Positions 12,601 through 23,005 of a stretch of DNA of 64,000 bases are shown piece after piece. How positions within the stretch are numbered: position 1 is the first letter of the stretch; each line of letters begins with the position of its first letter. The position numbers were made by a program, and so were the translations under genes. The stretch covers positions 1,364,001 to 1,428,000 of the forward strand of contig JANTUC010000010.1 of NCBI GenBank assembly GCA_026873275.1. The letters run 5' to 3'. This stretch comes from Pseudopithomyces maydicus (taxonomy: Eukaryota > Ascomycota > Dothideomycetes > Pleosporales > Didymosphaeriaceae). A model generated the notes under the pieces. It was given only the letters and a program-made list of their open reading frames with translations, did not search any database and was not told the DNA's origin.

Positions 12601-15600
12601 TCACCACGAACCCCTCCCTCATTTTGGCTGCAGCAGCTACACAGACACCGATACGAAGCGCTTCCTGCTGAATGGAAAAAGATTATAATTGATTATGCAC
12701 TCTCCATTACCGAGATACAGCGCGCTCGGCGGCTTGTCGATATATTTGATATTGATCCGGATAGCCTACCGCAAGAACTCTTACACGAAGGACATACCAA
12801 TTGGAGCCCGGAAGAATTCCCTGAGACGCTTTTGTTAGAAGTCGAAGTTGGCTTCCTTGTACGTGAAGTTCAGGAAGACATCGCCAAGCATATGCGCGAC
12901 CCTCCAGGTGGTCGTAATTCTGTGCTCCAACTCAATTGCGGGGCAGGGAAGTCATCGTTCATTGTACCAATGGTAGCAGCTGCTCTGGCTGATGGAAATA
13001 GGTAAGTTTGAAAGGTTGATCTAAGCAAATTCCGATGCTAATTGCTTTTGAATTTTCAGTTTAGCCAGAATTGTAGTGGGGAAATCCCAGTACAAACAAA
13101 TGGAACAGACTCTGCTTGCTAGTTTCGGTAGCCACCGACAAATTTACCATATGCCATTCACAAGGTCTCTCAAGCTCACTGCTAAGGAAGCCAATGCGAT
13201 CGGAGAGTTGCTGCAAGAATGCATCCGCCAACGGGGCGTACTACTCGTTCAGCCAGAACACATACTCTCTTTCAAGCTTATGGTCATTGAAAGTATTATC
13301 ACTGGGAATAATGATTTAGGCCAGTCATTGCTCCGCCTCCAGGATCTCTTCGAGAGCGTCTCTCGCGATATTGTAGATGAAGCTGATGAGATTTTCAGTG
13401 TTAGATATGAGCTGTGTTACACAATGGGCACACAAAAGCCGATTGATCTGAGCCCAGAACGATGGAACATTATCCACATCGTATTGAAGTTCGTGAAAGA
13501 TTATGCGATGCGGATTGCAGAAAAATTCCCGGGCTCAATCGAGGTTACACAACCAGAGGGAGGCAGGTACCCTCGAGTTCGTCTCCTACGGAAGGAAGCA
13601 GAAGACTTGCTCTTGGACTTGATAACTGAAAAGATTTGCAAGAAGGGCTATTGCTATCTACCGATAGGACGGCTAACACCTGACATAAGAGGTGCTGTAG
13701 CAGATTATATACGCTATCCAAATCCCTCGAAAGATACCATTAGATTGGTAGAAGGAAGCAGGATATGGAATGAGTCGACCAAGAGTCAGCTGCTTCTGAT
13801 GCGAGGGCTCATTGCTGGAGGTATACTACGCTTTGCCTTGACAAATAAGAGATGGAAGGTCAACTATGGTCTGGATACTAATCGTTGTCCTGGAACAAAA
13901 CTCGCTGTTCCCTATCGATCAAAAGACAAACCATCCGCCCGTTCAGAATTTAGCCACCCAGATGTTGTCATTGTACTGACATCTCTAACCTATTATTATG
14001 ACGGGCTGGATGACGAGGATCTATTCATTGTGTTTGTTCATCTCCTACGGTCAGACCAACGCGATATACAGTACCAAAATTGGGTTCGAGACGCCCATGA
14101 ACTGCCAGAATCATTTCATTATCTTGGCAATATCAATATCGAGGATAGGTATCAGTGCATCACGGAAATATTCCCATCTCTTCGATATTCAAAGGCGGTC
14201 ATCGATTACTTCTTATCACGAATTGTCTTCTCGAAAGAAATCAGAGAATTCCCAAGCAAACTATCGACATCGGGATGGGATTTGGGCTCTATTAAGGCAA
14301 ACCCAACCGTTGGATTTAGTGGTACGAATGATTCCCGCTATCTTTTACCACTCGATGTCTGCCAGCTGGATCTGGAGGCACAGAAATGCACCAATGCTCT
14401 GGTCTTGCAGCAATGCATAATCCAGCCAGATGCGTCACAGCCTCAGAATACAGTGATGATGTTGACACATAGAACTCCTGATCACGGTGCCCAAACAGGC
14501 GGAGAATATCTCTTGTCTATCGTTAGTTCTATGAACGAGTCGACAAAGGTAATTTTAGATGTGGGTGCTCAGATCATAGAGCTGGATAATTTCCAAGTTG
14601 CCCAGAAATGGCTTGCTATGACAACCCCTGAAACCGCCAGAGCAGCGCTATTTTTCAATGACGAGGAAGATCTGCTTGTGGTTGACCGCAATGGTCGAGT
14701 AGAGGCTCTACAAATATCGCCTTTCTCAAAACGGCTGGACGAATGCTTAGTCTATCTTGACGAGGCTCATACTCGCGGGATTGATCTGCGATTACCAAAG
14801 AGTTATCGGGCTGCTGTAACACTTGGTCCGAACTTGACCAAAGATCGGTTCGTGCAGGCATGTATGCGCATGCGGGAGTTAGGGAAAGGCCAGTCATTGG
14901 TATTTTGCATTCACGAAGAGATCCAAGCCAAGATTCTCGAGTGTTCGATGAAAACAACGATCTCTGATATCAATGTGTCAGATGTTGTTCTTTGGACCAT
15001 GAGAGAGACCTGTGAGGATCTTAGACGAAGTGCGCCTCTGTGGGCAAGTCAAGGCCGTCAGTACGAGAAACACAAAGACTTGATTTGTGGGGTCAATACC
15101 ACAAAGCAGCAAGCAGAAGCATTTTTAGAAGATGAAGCACAATCTCTGGAAACTCGTTATCGACCGTATCTGCCACCACCAGAAGCAGACTCTCGAGGGC
15201 AGGACATCGTGAATGAAAACCTCAAAAAGATTGACCAACGCTGCCGGGATTTTGGATCAACGAACTCAAATTCAGCTGCATTTCAAGAAGAGCAAGAGCG
15301 TGAACTAGCTCCGGAAGTTGAGGAAGAGCGTCAAATTGAACGCCCTGCTCCTGCTGAGCCTGCAGAACACACATTACATACGGACTTACAGCGTCTTGTA
15401 GATGAGGGAGTGTTCACTCCCAAATCTAGGACATTTATTCCAGCGTTCAAGGCTCTGAAGAATATTAGTGTGGCCAAATCTTTTGACGTCGATCAATTCC
15501 CTACAGGATTAATGGTCACCCAAGATTATATTCACAGCATCGAGCGGCCATTCCAATCATCTCTAAATCATTTTGTCACGGACGCATATCACAAACCCGT

Positions 15601-16159
15601 GCAGTGGATACTCTCTGTAAGAGCACAAAAACAAGCGAACCCGCGGCAGGCCGATATCATAGTCGTCATAAGTCCTTTTGAGGCTGATCAGATGCTGGAG
15701 CAAATTCGCCGCTCAAAATATGTCACTCTACATACTTATGCACCCCGTATTTACCAGACACACAAGCCGCTGGACACTCTCGATCTCTACACCATCGGTC
15801 GGCCATTCAATTCTACACTTCCCCGCGCCCTGATTGCCCAACTCAATTTGTTTGCGGGTCAGCTATACTTCAGTTCTTACGAAGAATATGTGGAGATGTG
15901 CGGCTTTCTTGGTCTTTCTTGCTTCATGACGGGTGAAGGACAAAACGTGCAACCAGATGGATTCATTCAGCCGCCCTCCGGAGTGTGGAAATTACGCGAG
16001 AGTCCAGTGCGTTTCCTTAAGGATCTAGTGGTGAAAATCCGAAGGGAGGGCCAGGGAATTGAAATGACGCATCTAGGAAGAATGCTCGAAGGAGAGATAT
16101 TGGAGAGGAAGGACTTCGAGACGGTCGGCGCCGATGATTCTCTCTTCATCGATGACTGA
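6630..16159 (+). CDS. Giant DUF6606-DUF3638-DUF3645 family protein, helicase-like motifs (two apparent frameshifts)
   Basis: About 3141 aa, a fungal giant family often auto-named ubiquitinyl hydrolase without clear proof. Exons: 6630..12193, 12242..13001, 13060..16159; introns are 48 and 58 nt with good branch sites. Two frame breaks in exon 1 each fall in a run of seven A (8236-8242 and 11138-11144) and each is mended by one added A; the frame then sums exactly to a multiple of three. Motifs seen: P-loop NCGAGKSS (GAGKS 2089-2093), VDEADE (2214-2219) resembling a DEAD-box Walker B, DEAHTRGIDL (2676-2685) and QACMRMRELGKG (from 2708). In order and spacing these look like superfamily-2 helicase motifs I, II, V and VI. 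An acidic Glu-rich stretch follows. The start at 6630 has a strong context; a second ATG at 6654 has the same context. Codons look AT-richer than in most neighbours. Cellular role unknown. Confidence 0.85.
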
Positions 16160-17271
16160 GATCAAGTGGAAATCAGCATCGATGAGTCAGGCTACCATTC
16201 GTTTTTTGTGTTTATATTGAAAACTCTGATCAAGACGAGGCGGACCATCTTGACACTTCACGTATACAGTTTGGACAGGATGAGATTGGACTGGGATATG
16301 GGGCCAGAGCCTGGACTGCATTCAGATTGACATGGACAGAGATAAAAGCGGTCTTATGACAATGCAATTTTTTCAATTCAAAAATGTTTTGCAAGCGTGA
16401 ACTTCAGATGGGCCCGATCAATAGAATCCCATGCTGTGACCGGCGGTTGGGTTTCGCTGGTGAACGCGTGCCAAGTGGCTCGTGCCCACCCTGTCAGCTG
16501 CACCTTCCTTTGCGCTTATTCTAGGCGCCTTAGACAACAACATAGTTCCTGACCGCATCTGCCTGGCCGGCTTTCACCTTCACACACCACTCTCCTTTGT
16601 TTCGCCTCACATTCCTCAGCATCTACTATGCCTTGTATCGGAACGCTGTGTCTTTGTCTTGTCTGACCGTCGACTTGTGTTGAAGCCCGTGCTTTTCTCA
16701 AGACTTTCCTGGCTCGCTGCGCGCAGTGAAACAAACTCTGGAACCTGGCCATATGGAGGCTGCCTTCCACTCGACTTTTGCCTTGAGTCGCACTCGAGCT
16801 CTCACCGGGCCCTTAACGAGAGCTTTGAGCCAAATGAGCGACGAGACATCCACCTTGACGCCGCACACCGCTTTGTGGGCCGCGAGGACGCTAAATAGTC
16901 GACGCCGCTGAACCGTCTTCTGCACGACCGGACATTCATTTTGGAAATTGAATCCTTAGCCATACTTTTGATGCGTACACCTTCCAGGATCACGGGAACC
17001 GCAATCACGCTCTTGTCACGACTTGAGCGCTTTGAGTGAAGAGATCGTTAAAATATAAGGCTGCCAACAGCCTTGGCACAAGACCTCAACCATATACGAA
17101 AACTCTCCCCTCAGGTTGAACTTGTATTTCTTGGACGCAAACGGACCAAAAGAGATATAGTTTCTCAAACTTGGCCAATCTCCACAACTACCATTTCTCG
17201 TGTTACACAACCTGGTGCAACACAACCTGGTGCAACGCATAATCCTGTTCAGCCCTGCCTGGTAATCGATA
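16160..17271. other. Intergenic between giant gene and HExxH gene
   Basis: 1.1 kb between two genes on the same strand. Open frames occur (for example 16482-16898) but show no recognisable protein or splice structure. Just before the next start there is a perfect 15-bp tandem duplication at 17205-17234. Confidence 0.55.
17205..17234. repeat. 15-bp tandem duplication
   Basis: Two perfect copies of ACACAACCTGGTGCA, 38 bp upstream of the start codon at 17272. It probably lies in the 5' leader. Confidence 0.85.
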
Positions 17272-19113
17272 ATGGATCCTCTTCGCTATCGCAAAGCGTA
17301 TGAGGCTATGATCCATGTTAGCCAACTGTTGGAAGATCGTTTGAATAATGATACGTCGACAAATCGCAACGACGAAGACCCCCTAGTTGAACGTGGGACA
17401 GCACTCGAGGTCGACGATCCAGATAGCATGGAGTGGACCCCCACTGTTAATGGAACAACAACACCTCCAGCGGGATGTGGACCGCCGCCTTCTGCTGCGA
17501 AGAACCTGCGCCATCTTCTGCCTGGTGTTGAGGGTGGCGAAAGTCAAATTGAGCAGTGGGAGGACAACACTGTACTGCTTCACAAACTTCAAGAAGGGGT
17601 CGTCATGGACGAATGCATAGACCGACTTGTGCGGGATTTTCCGGATGTTCTCAACTATGACAACGCTGACGCTTTTACGCCCTCTACGATTGAAGTACCT
17701 AAGGACTTTGGACTTCAGCTCAGCATCTCCATCAACCACCACCTCGCTCAAGTGGCGGACCGGAAGGTTTTGGAAAAATACAGACGCCTTCTTGGCCATC
17801 GCAAAGATCCTTTAAAGCGAAAGTCTGTGAAACTTGGCTTTGACGCCGTTGAGCTGATACAGAATCAAGCTATCAAGCTTCCAGAAAATGCTGCTATTAC
17901 AGCATCTACGTTGGATAACGACATACATTCCATTTTTCGTGTAGAGAATTTCCACGGATGCTCGGACGCAATTTACGAGGTTTTGAAACCGGCCCTCCGA
18001 CTTGCAACCCTGTTTCTATTTTCCCGGGGAACTTTCACCTTCTGGCACACGCTTGTCTTTGGTGATCGAAACCCATGTGCTAAGACATCCGAGTTGTATG
18101 GCCAGCCCTGTGCTCGCATCAGCGAAGATGTCGCTTGGACCGATCAACACGCTGCGGACTTCAAAAACTTTTTGGATCAACAGATCGATACTGTACACTT
18201 TATGTTCCACCGCGATCCGTTACCACCCGAACCAGCTTATGCATCGATGGGCCTAGTATCCGACTACAAGAATGGACTTATGCGGAAGTTGAATGGCAAG
18301 TGTCATACTAGCAGGATATGCTTACATTCAGATTTTTATACCACGGCGAAAAAGCTCAGCATTCTCCAATATCCTGAGCCTGCTATGGTTCTTCGGTTCA
18401 ATCTGTTCTTGGCTGTTTGTCTCGCACACGAAATGGCACACTTCATCGAAGTTTCTGGCCCGCACCACGATCACCCGCTTGGCCAGCCCGAAGTCTTCTT
18501 CAACGACAACATGTGGACCGAGTCTGGCATTGCATTCGAACTGAAGGTATTTGGCGGGCGTTTACATCCTATATCTTCGAGAGTAGACTGTAGTCTGGGC
18601 CTGGCCGTATTAAGTTACCCGCTGAAGGAGGTATACGACAAGGAAGATAACATACTGTACACTCTCCCCATGGACTACATTACCAAGCTGCAACAGAAAG
18701 AAACATGGGAATGCGACTTCAGCGATGCAGGTTCCGATATCTTCCACGTACCCCGCACAGGATGCAGGTCCATCGAGATCAACGGCATCAACCTCATGAT
18801 CTGGGAGGACGAGAAAGACGTAGACATCTCGGACGATATCGATCAGCTGGACACCATGTTCAAGCGCAAGGACGACGGGACCATAATTAAGAACCCGAAT
18901 TCGAGCAACCGCAAGCCGCAACGACATGTCGAGGGTCGCCGGTGGAATCCATATGGACAGAAGCGCAGGGGAGCCGTGGTTGCAGCGCCGTGCGTCTCGG
19001 AAGAAGTTGCGCCCGCTGAGGACGTGACGGAGGAACCTAAAGCGAACGACAGCAATGAGAGTGAGGAGGGGACTGCGGGGCAGCGCAGCGGTTCGGACGA
19101 CGATATGGCGTGA
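17272..19113 (+). CDS. Orphan protein with HExxH zinc-metallopeptidase-like motif
   Basis: Single-exon frame of 613 aa; I do not recognise a named family. Residues 386-390 are HEMAH inside a hydrophobic helix (VCLAHEMAHFIE), the form of a zincin active site. About 30 residues later come WTESGIAFELKVFGG, where E417 or E423 could be a third zinc ligand. The N-terminal third is polar, with a Thr/Pro-rich linker. The C-terminal 100 residues are acidic and probably disordered, rich in Glu/Asp with EEGTAGQRSGSDDDMA at the end. No signal peptide or membrane segment is seen, so it is probably intracellular. It lies 1.1 kb downstream of the giant DUF3638 gene on the same strand. Metallopeptidase activity is an inference from the motif alone. 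Confidence 0.72.
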   Translation: MDPLRYRKAYEAMIHVSQLLEDRLNNDTSTNRNDEDPLVERGTALEVDDPDSMEWTPTVNGTTTPPAGCGPPPSAAKNLRHLLPGVEGGESQIEQWEDNTVLLHKLQEGVVMDECIDRLVRDFPDVLNYDNADAFTPSTIEVPKDFGLQLSISINHHLAQVADRKVLEKYRRLLGHRKDPLKRKSVKLGFDAVELIQNQAIKLPENAAITASTLDNDIHSIFRVENFHGCSDAIYEVLKPALRLATLFLFSRGTFTFWHTLVFGDRNPCAKTSELYGQPCARISEDVAWTDQHAADFKNFLDQQIDTVHFMFHRDPLPPEPAYASMGLVSDYKNGLMRKLNGKCHTSRICLHSDFYTTAKKLSILQYPEPAMVLRFNLFLAVCLAHEMAHFIEVSGPHHDHPLGQPEVFFNDNMWTESGIAFELKVFGGRLHPISSRVDCSLGLAVLSYPLKEVYDKEDNILYTLPMDYITKLQQKETWECDFSDAGSDIFHVPRTGCRSIEINGINLMIWEDEKDVDISDDIDQLDTMFKRKDDGTIIKNPNSSNRKPQRHVEGRRWNPYGQKRRGAVVAAPCVSEEVAPAEDVTEEPKANDSNESEEGTAGQRSGSDDDMA

Positions 19114-19591
19114 TAGTAAATAAGGTCATGGGCGCGCGCATTCAGCATGTTGGGTTGAGTTGAAGCGATCATTTTGCATCAGCATCCGGCGTTTTTGGAG
19201 CATTTTTAGGTGTTGCGTGGCATACATAGTAGCATTTCTAAATAAGACTTGCATTTGTTGCGACGGTCGTGGGTCGATCGTTGGTCGCGCAAACAATTTT
19301 TTATTTGTCTTTCAACATCTACATGCGTGCACTTGTTTGGACGATTATGTACCCGCAAAGCGAATTCATCAGTACAGTATCTATGAACTCGAGCGCATGC
19401 ATTGCATGTCAATGCTTGGACGATGGCCGCCTCTTCTCCTTACTCCTTTTTCGGTATTTTTTTCTTTCACTACGAACATTTCCCATTACCCATGCCGTCA
19501 TTCATGTCATCGTCACGTTCGTTCGTTCTCTACCCACGTGCGCACCCATCGCAGGCCGCGCTCCGAACCAAGTAAGCTCAGCCTCGATGTC
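19114..19591. other. Intergenic, convergent gene ends
   Basis: 3' flanks of the HExxH gene (+) and the CHORD gene (-). No gene or clear repeat seen. Confidence 0.55.
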
Positions 19592-20698
19592 CTACACGCG
19601 ACCAGCTCGTCCAACCTGTATCATCTCGCCCGTGAGCTTGTCGTCCGAGCGCAGAACGGGCCACGCGGTGCTATCCGCCTTGACGAGCGTCAGCTCCAAC
19701 TTTGTGCCCAGTATGCGGTATTTGCAGTCTTCGGGCTTGACGGGGCCGTAGAGCGGGAATTCGGTGGCGTAGCGCTTGCTATCTGAGGTGCGGAGGTCGA
19801 GGTCGACGTGGTCAGCGTGGAACGTGACCTTTGCGGAGTCCTTGTCGATCTTCTTGAGGTAGAGCGAGGCGATGACCGAGGTACCGGTTTGGTAGAAGTC
19901 GTTTCTGCGATGTGTTAGTTTAAGTTTTAGCGCTCGAGGCCATGCTCCAACATGGTGCTCGGGGCGCGCCAATCTCCATGCACATACCGGACTGTGTCTA
20001 CTTTCTCCTCCCCAGCCTTCTTCCCGCTTCCCACGAACAAGTGCCTCTCCTTCGTCTTGCATCCCTCAATGTTCATAAACTGGTCAAACTCCAGCACGCG
20101 CCTCTTGCAACAGCTCCAGCCCTTGCTACCCTCATGGAATATGGGCGCACCCGGGTGATGCACGCAGCTCTCCCCTCACGGCCAGCTCCCTCAAACTGCT
20201 TTCCGCAGCCCCGCCTCCTGCACGTCATGCCCTTCTTCAGCTCGAGGCTCGGATCATCGTCCTCGGACTCCTCAGGTGGCTTGGGCGAGGCGGCGGGTTT
20301 GGGCGTCGCGGACTGCGAGGTGGGGAGGCGGGGTACGGGTGCGGGGAGGGACTCCTCCAAGCTGCCGAGCGAGACGGGTGTGTCTGAGGGGACATCGGGC
20401 GCCTTCACGGGCTCGGGCGCGGGGGTGTCATCTACGTCTGAGTGTGTGCCGGTTGTGCAGGGAGGGATGGCGAGGAACTCGTCGAAGGTGAGAACGCGGG
20501 GCTTGCAGCATTTCCAGCCTGGGTGGGTGGGTTTGCGTCAGCATTGGGTGCGGCGAGAAGTTTGGGTGGTGCGGAGGAGGCGAGTTGTTTACCTTTTTGC
20601 CCCTCGTGAAAGACGGGCGGACCGGGGTGGTAGACGCACTCCTCGTTGTCGTCTTGGTACGTCTTCTGGCAGCCTTTGTGCACGCACTTTTTCGCCAT
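19592..20698 (-). CDS. CHORD-CS protein, Hsp90 co-chaperone (apparent frameshift)
   Basis: Orthologue of the CHORDC1/RAR1 family: two zinc-binding CHORD domains that contact Hsp90, then a CS (p23-like) domain. Exons on the minus strand: 20698..20593, 20518..19988, 19904..19592; introns 74 and 83 nt; about 316 aa. CHORD1 (residues 1-60) shows CVHKGCQKTY, CVYHPGPPVFHEG and, across intron 1, GWKCCKPRVLTFDEF. CHORD2 (about 133-195) shows CRRRGCGKQFEG and then CVHHPGAPIFHEGSKGWSCC. Between these last two the frame breaks at 20172-20175 (four C on the plus strand); one added base restores the domain. The CS domain (about 215-300) has LKKIDKDSAKVTFHADHVDL. A heat-shock element lies 117 bp upstream. 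Confidence 0.9.
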
Positions 20699-20987
20699 GG
20701 TTACTTCCTCCTCGTGAGCAATGCTACGCTAGCGAACAAGGAAGACGGAGCAAGTAATTTAGAAAGCCCGCAAGCCACCGTGTAAGCCGGGCGTGTGCTG
20801 GTTTTGGCTTCTTGGAATATTCTGGAAGTCGTTGCATGGCGGTATGTCATAGGCTCTAGCGCCGGCAGAAACCGAAGCTGGACGCTGGGGCGGTGAACGT
20901 ACCGTTTCCCAATCTGTACAGCTCCCCTCTACCTACACTGCAGCATACTGGGAAGCATTGGTCCATCGTTTGGCTCGTATAATCGAC
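20699..20987. promoter_or_regulatory. Divergent promoter, CHORD / glutaredoxin-like
   Basis: 289 bp separate two divergent start codons. It holds a perfect three-unit heat-shock element at 20815-20827. Both genes could share it. Confidence 0.6.
20815..20827. promoter_or_regulatory. Heat-shock element (GAAnnTTCnnGAA)
   Basis: The sequence GAATATTCTGGAA gives three perfect alternating units with the 2-nt spacing bound by trimeric Hsf1. A further TTC lies just left at 20809-20811 but with 3-nt spacing. The position is 117 bp upstream of an Hsp90 co-chaperone gene, which makes function plausible. Confidence 0.65.
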
Positions 20988-21347
20988 ATGTTGCGAGCTT
21001 CGTCGCGGCTACTGCAGAGCCGTATCACCTTCTTCACGAGGAGCCCCTGTTCGCTGTGCGACACGGCGAAAGCTGTTGTGCAGAACGTGAAGAAGGAACG
21101 CGGCTTTGCCTACGAAGAGATCAATGTCATGGACCCAGGTCAGGAGAAGTGGAAGGGCGTGTACGAATTCGATACACCTGTAGTAAGCTCAGCCGACCTC
21201 AATGCCCTCGCCCGCCATAGACTCATCTAGCAGATCCACGTCGACCCCACCACCAGCAATCCAACCTCGACTTCTTCTCCGAAGCTCATGCATCGATTCG
21301 ACGAGACCCAGGTGAAGAAGCTTCTCGACGAAGCCGTGTCCGCGTGA
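20988..21347 (+). CDS. Glutaredoxin-like protein (DUF836 type)
   Basis: Small thiol-redox fold protein of 102 aa. Exon 1 is 20988..21182; exon 2 starts at 21234 (or 21231) and ends at 21347. The redox motif CSLC is at C21-C24, after a beta-strand (RITFFTRSPCSLC), and the cis-Pro strand reads YEFDTPVIHV across the intron. The N-terminus (MLRASSRLLQ) is basic and could be a short mitochondrial leader. The family has yeast members of about the same size. The acceptor is a tandem TAGCAG, so an isoform with one extra Gln is possible. It is divergent from the CHORD gene. Confidence 0.85.
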
Positions 21348-21558
21348 GCAACCAGCCTCACATGATTAGTGCAAGGTCGAATTGTGGGGTAGATCCGAGC
21401 CACCACAGTGGTACCTGCATTGGAGAAGAGGGGCAGGGCTAACTCCCAACGTTGTGACCATGGCCCACTGTATTTTAAAGGCTGTTCCATATCTGCGGCC
21501 CTTTCTTTCTTGTAAAAACTCTCTTCTGTATTATAAAACATTTTCATCCACAACCAAC

Positions 21559-22511
21559 ATGTCGAACCCATTGCAAGCGGGAAGCAGAATATTTCAGGCA
21601 TTCAAGAAGGGGGCCCTACCTTCGGTGCATGGCAGGTATTGTAGTATAGCAAATATTATACAACAAGATGAAAGCTCACCACCCCAAGATGCTCCCTGGA
21701 ACAAACCATTCCCGTGCAATTGCCCTCTCAGGTGTAGACTGGATATGTGTCGACTGCGAGCACGGAAATATTGACGGTACCTCCCCAACACCAAATCGCA
21801 CCCTACCATCCCATCCCGTCCCATCCCAGCCCAACCCAACCCGCTGAACCCACCCCAGACGCCCAAATGCACGAGCTCGTCAACGCCATCGCCTCCACCG
21901 GCGTCTCCCCCTCGTCCGCATCCCCACCAACGAACCCCACTACGTCAAGCGCGCCCTCGACGCCGGCGCCCACGGCATCGTCGCACCCCTCATCCACTCC
22001 GTCTACGACGCCCAAGAGCTCGTCTCCTCCGCCAAATTCCCCCCACTTGGAACCCGCGGCTTCGGCTCCCCTTCAGCACCCAGACGTTCCGCAACGAGGA
22101 TCTCCCCACTTACCTGCAGCACGCCAACGACGCGCTGCTCACCATCGTGCAGATCGAGACGAAGGAGGCGCTGGCGCAGGTCGAGGACATCGCTGCGGTG
22201 GAGGGCGTGGATTGCTTGCTGGTGGGGCCGTTCGATCTAGGGAATAGCATTGGGAGGCCGATCTTGGGGGAGATGCATGAGGAGTTGAGGGAGGCGATTG
22301 AGAGGATCAAAGCAGCGGCGAAGGGGGAGTCGAAGAAGGTAGGGATTTATTGTACGAGTGCGGAGGAGGCGAGGGAGTGTGCGGAGAGGGGGTTTGATTT
22401 GATTAGTATTGCGAGTGATAGGGGGCTTTGACGGATTATTTTGGGAGGACGTTAAGAGTGGCGAGAGGGGGTGAAGTGGGTGAGGGATACTGTCCGCCCT
22501 CTTGTATTTGA
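21559..22511 (+). CDS. HpcH/HpaI-type aldolase (four apparent frameshifts)
   Basis: Class II, metal-dependent pyruvate aldolase fold (2-keto-3-deoxy-L-rhamnonate or 4-hydroxy-2-oxoheptanedioate aldolase-like). Exons: 21559..21635, 21689..21776, 21859..22511; introns 53 and 82 nt. Family motifs: FGAWQMLPG across intron 1, GVDWICVDCEHGNID, DAGAHGIVAPLIHS, TIVQIETKEAL and LLVGPFDLGNSIG. They are spread over different frames. Four breaks, each mended by one added base, lie in G5 21609-21613, C5 21907-21911, C4 22068-22071 and G5 22421-22425; the mended product is 273 aa, normal for the family, with an ALTDYFGRTLRVARG-type C-terminus. Four breaks in one gene make real gene decay possible, but all have the same form as in the essential genes nearby. 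Confidence 0.78.
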
Positions 22512-22623
22512 TTTGTTGTTCTGATGCCTTTAGCTGATGAATTCGTTTCGTCCAGTTTACTATTAACTGGTACTAGAATGATTTAATTAGGTCCTTAAAG
22601 CAATATTCGAAAGACTAAACTAA

Positions 22624-22720
22624 GGTGAAAGTGAGGTGAAAGTAAAAGTGAGATGAACATAAGAATAAGCTAAATATAAACACAGAATTAAATAAATATA
22701 AAAGTGAAGGTGAAGGTAAA
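22624..22720. repeat. Degenerate GGTGAA/GTGAAAG repeat tract
   Basis: Irregular repeats of GGTGAAAGTGA and GTGAAGGTGAAGG type in AT-rich sequence. The same motif on the other strand fills an OPI3 intron at 44548-44624. Confidence 0.6.
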
Positions 22721-22965
22721 ATAGAATTAAGAGAAAATAAAGTATAGATGCACATAGTGGAGCATCGATTAATAGAACTGACTTAAAAACACAGTGAAGT
22801 CACTCTAGGATGTAGTCTCAACGTGCCATATACCCTTTGCATCGTACATCGACGCAATACCTGAGGCCACAACAGTAACACTTCACATCTATACCTTCAG
22901 TATCGTGATACCCCTACCCCATCCACCTACACTACATACCAACCATTCCCATTTTTCTAGACCCC

Positions 22966-23005
22966 GCCTCAAATCTACTCTCCTTGCCTCAAATCTACTC
23001 TCCTT
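22966..23005. repeat. 20-bp perfect tandem duplication
   Basis: Two copies of GCCTCAAATCTACTCTCCTT in non-coding sequence. Confidence 0.9.

Noticed and set aside
16482..16898. 138-codon open frame
   Set aside because: No domain, no supporting splice sites, and typical of chance in this base composition.
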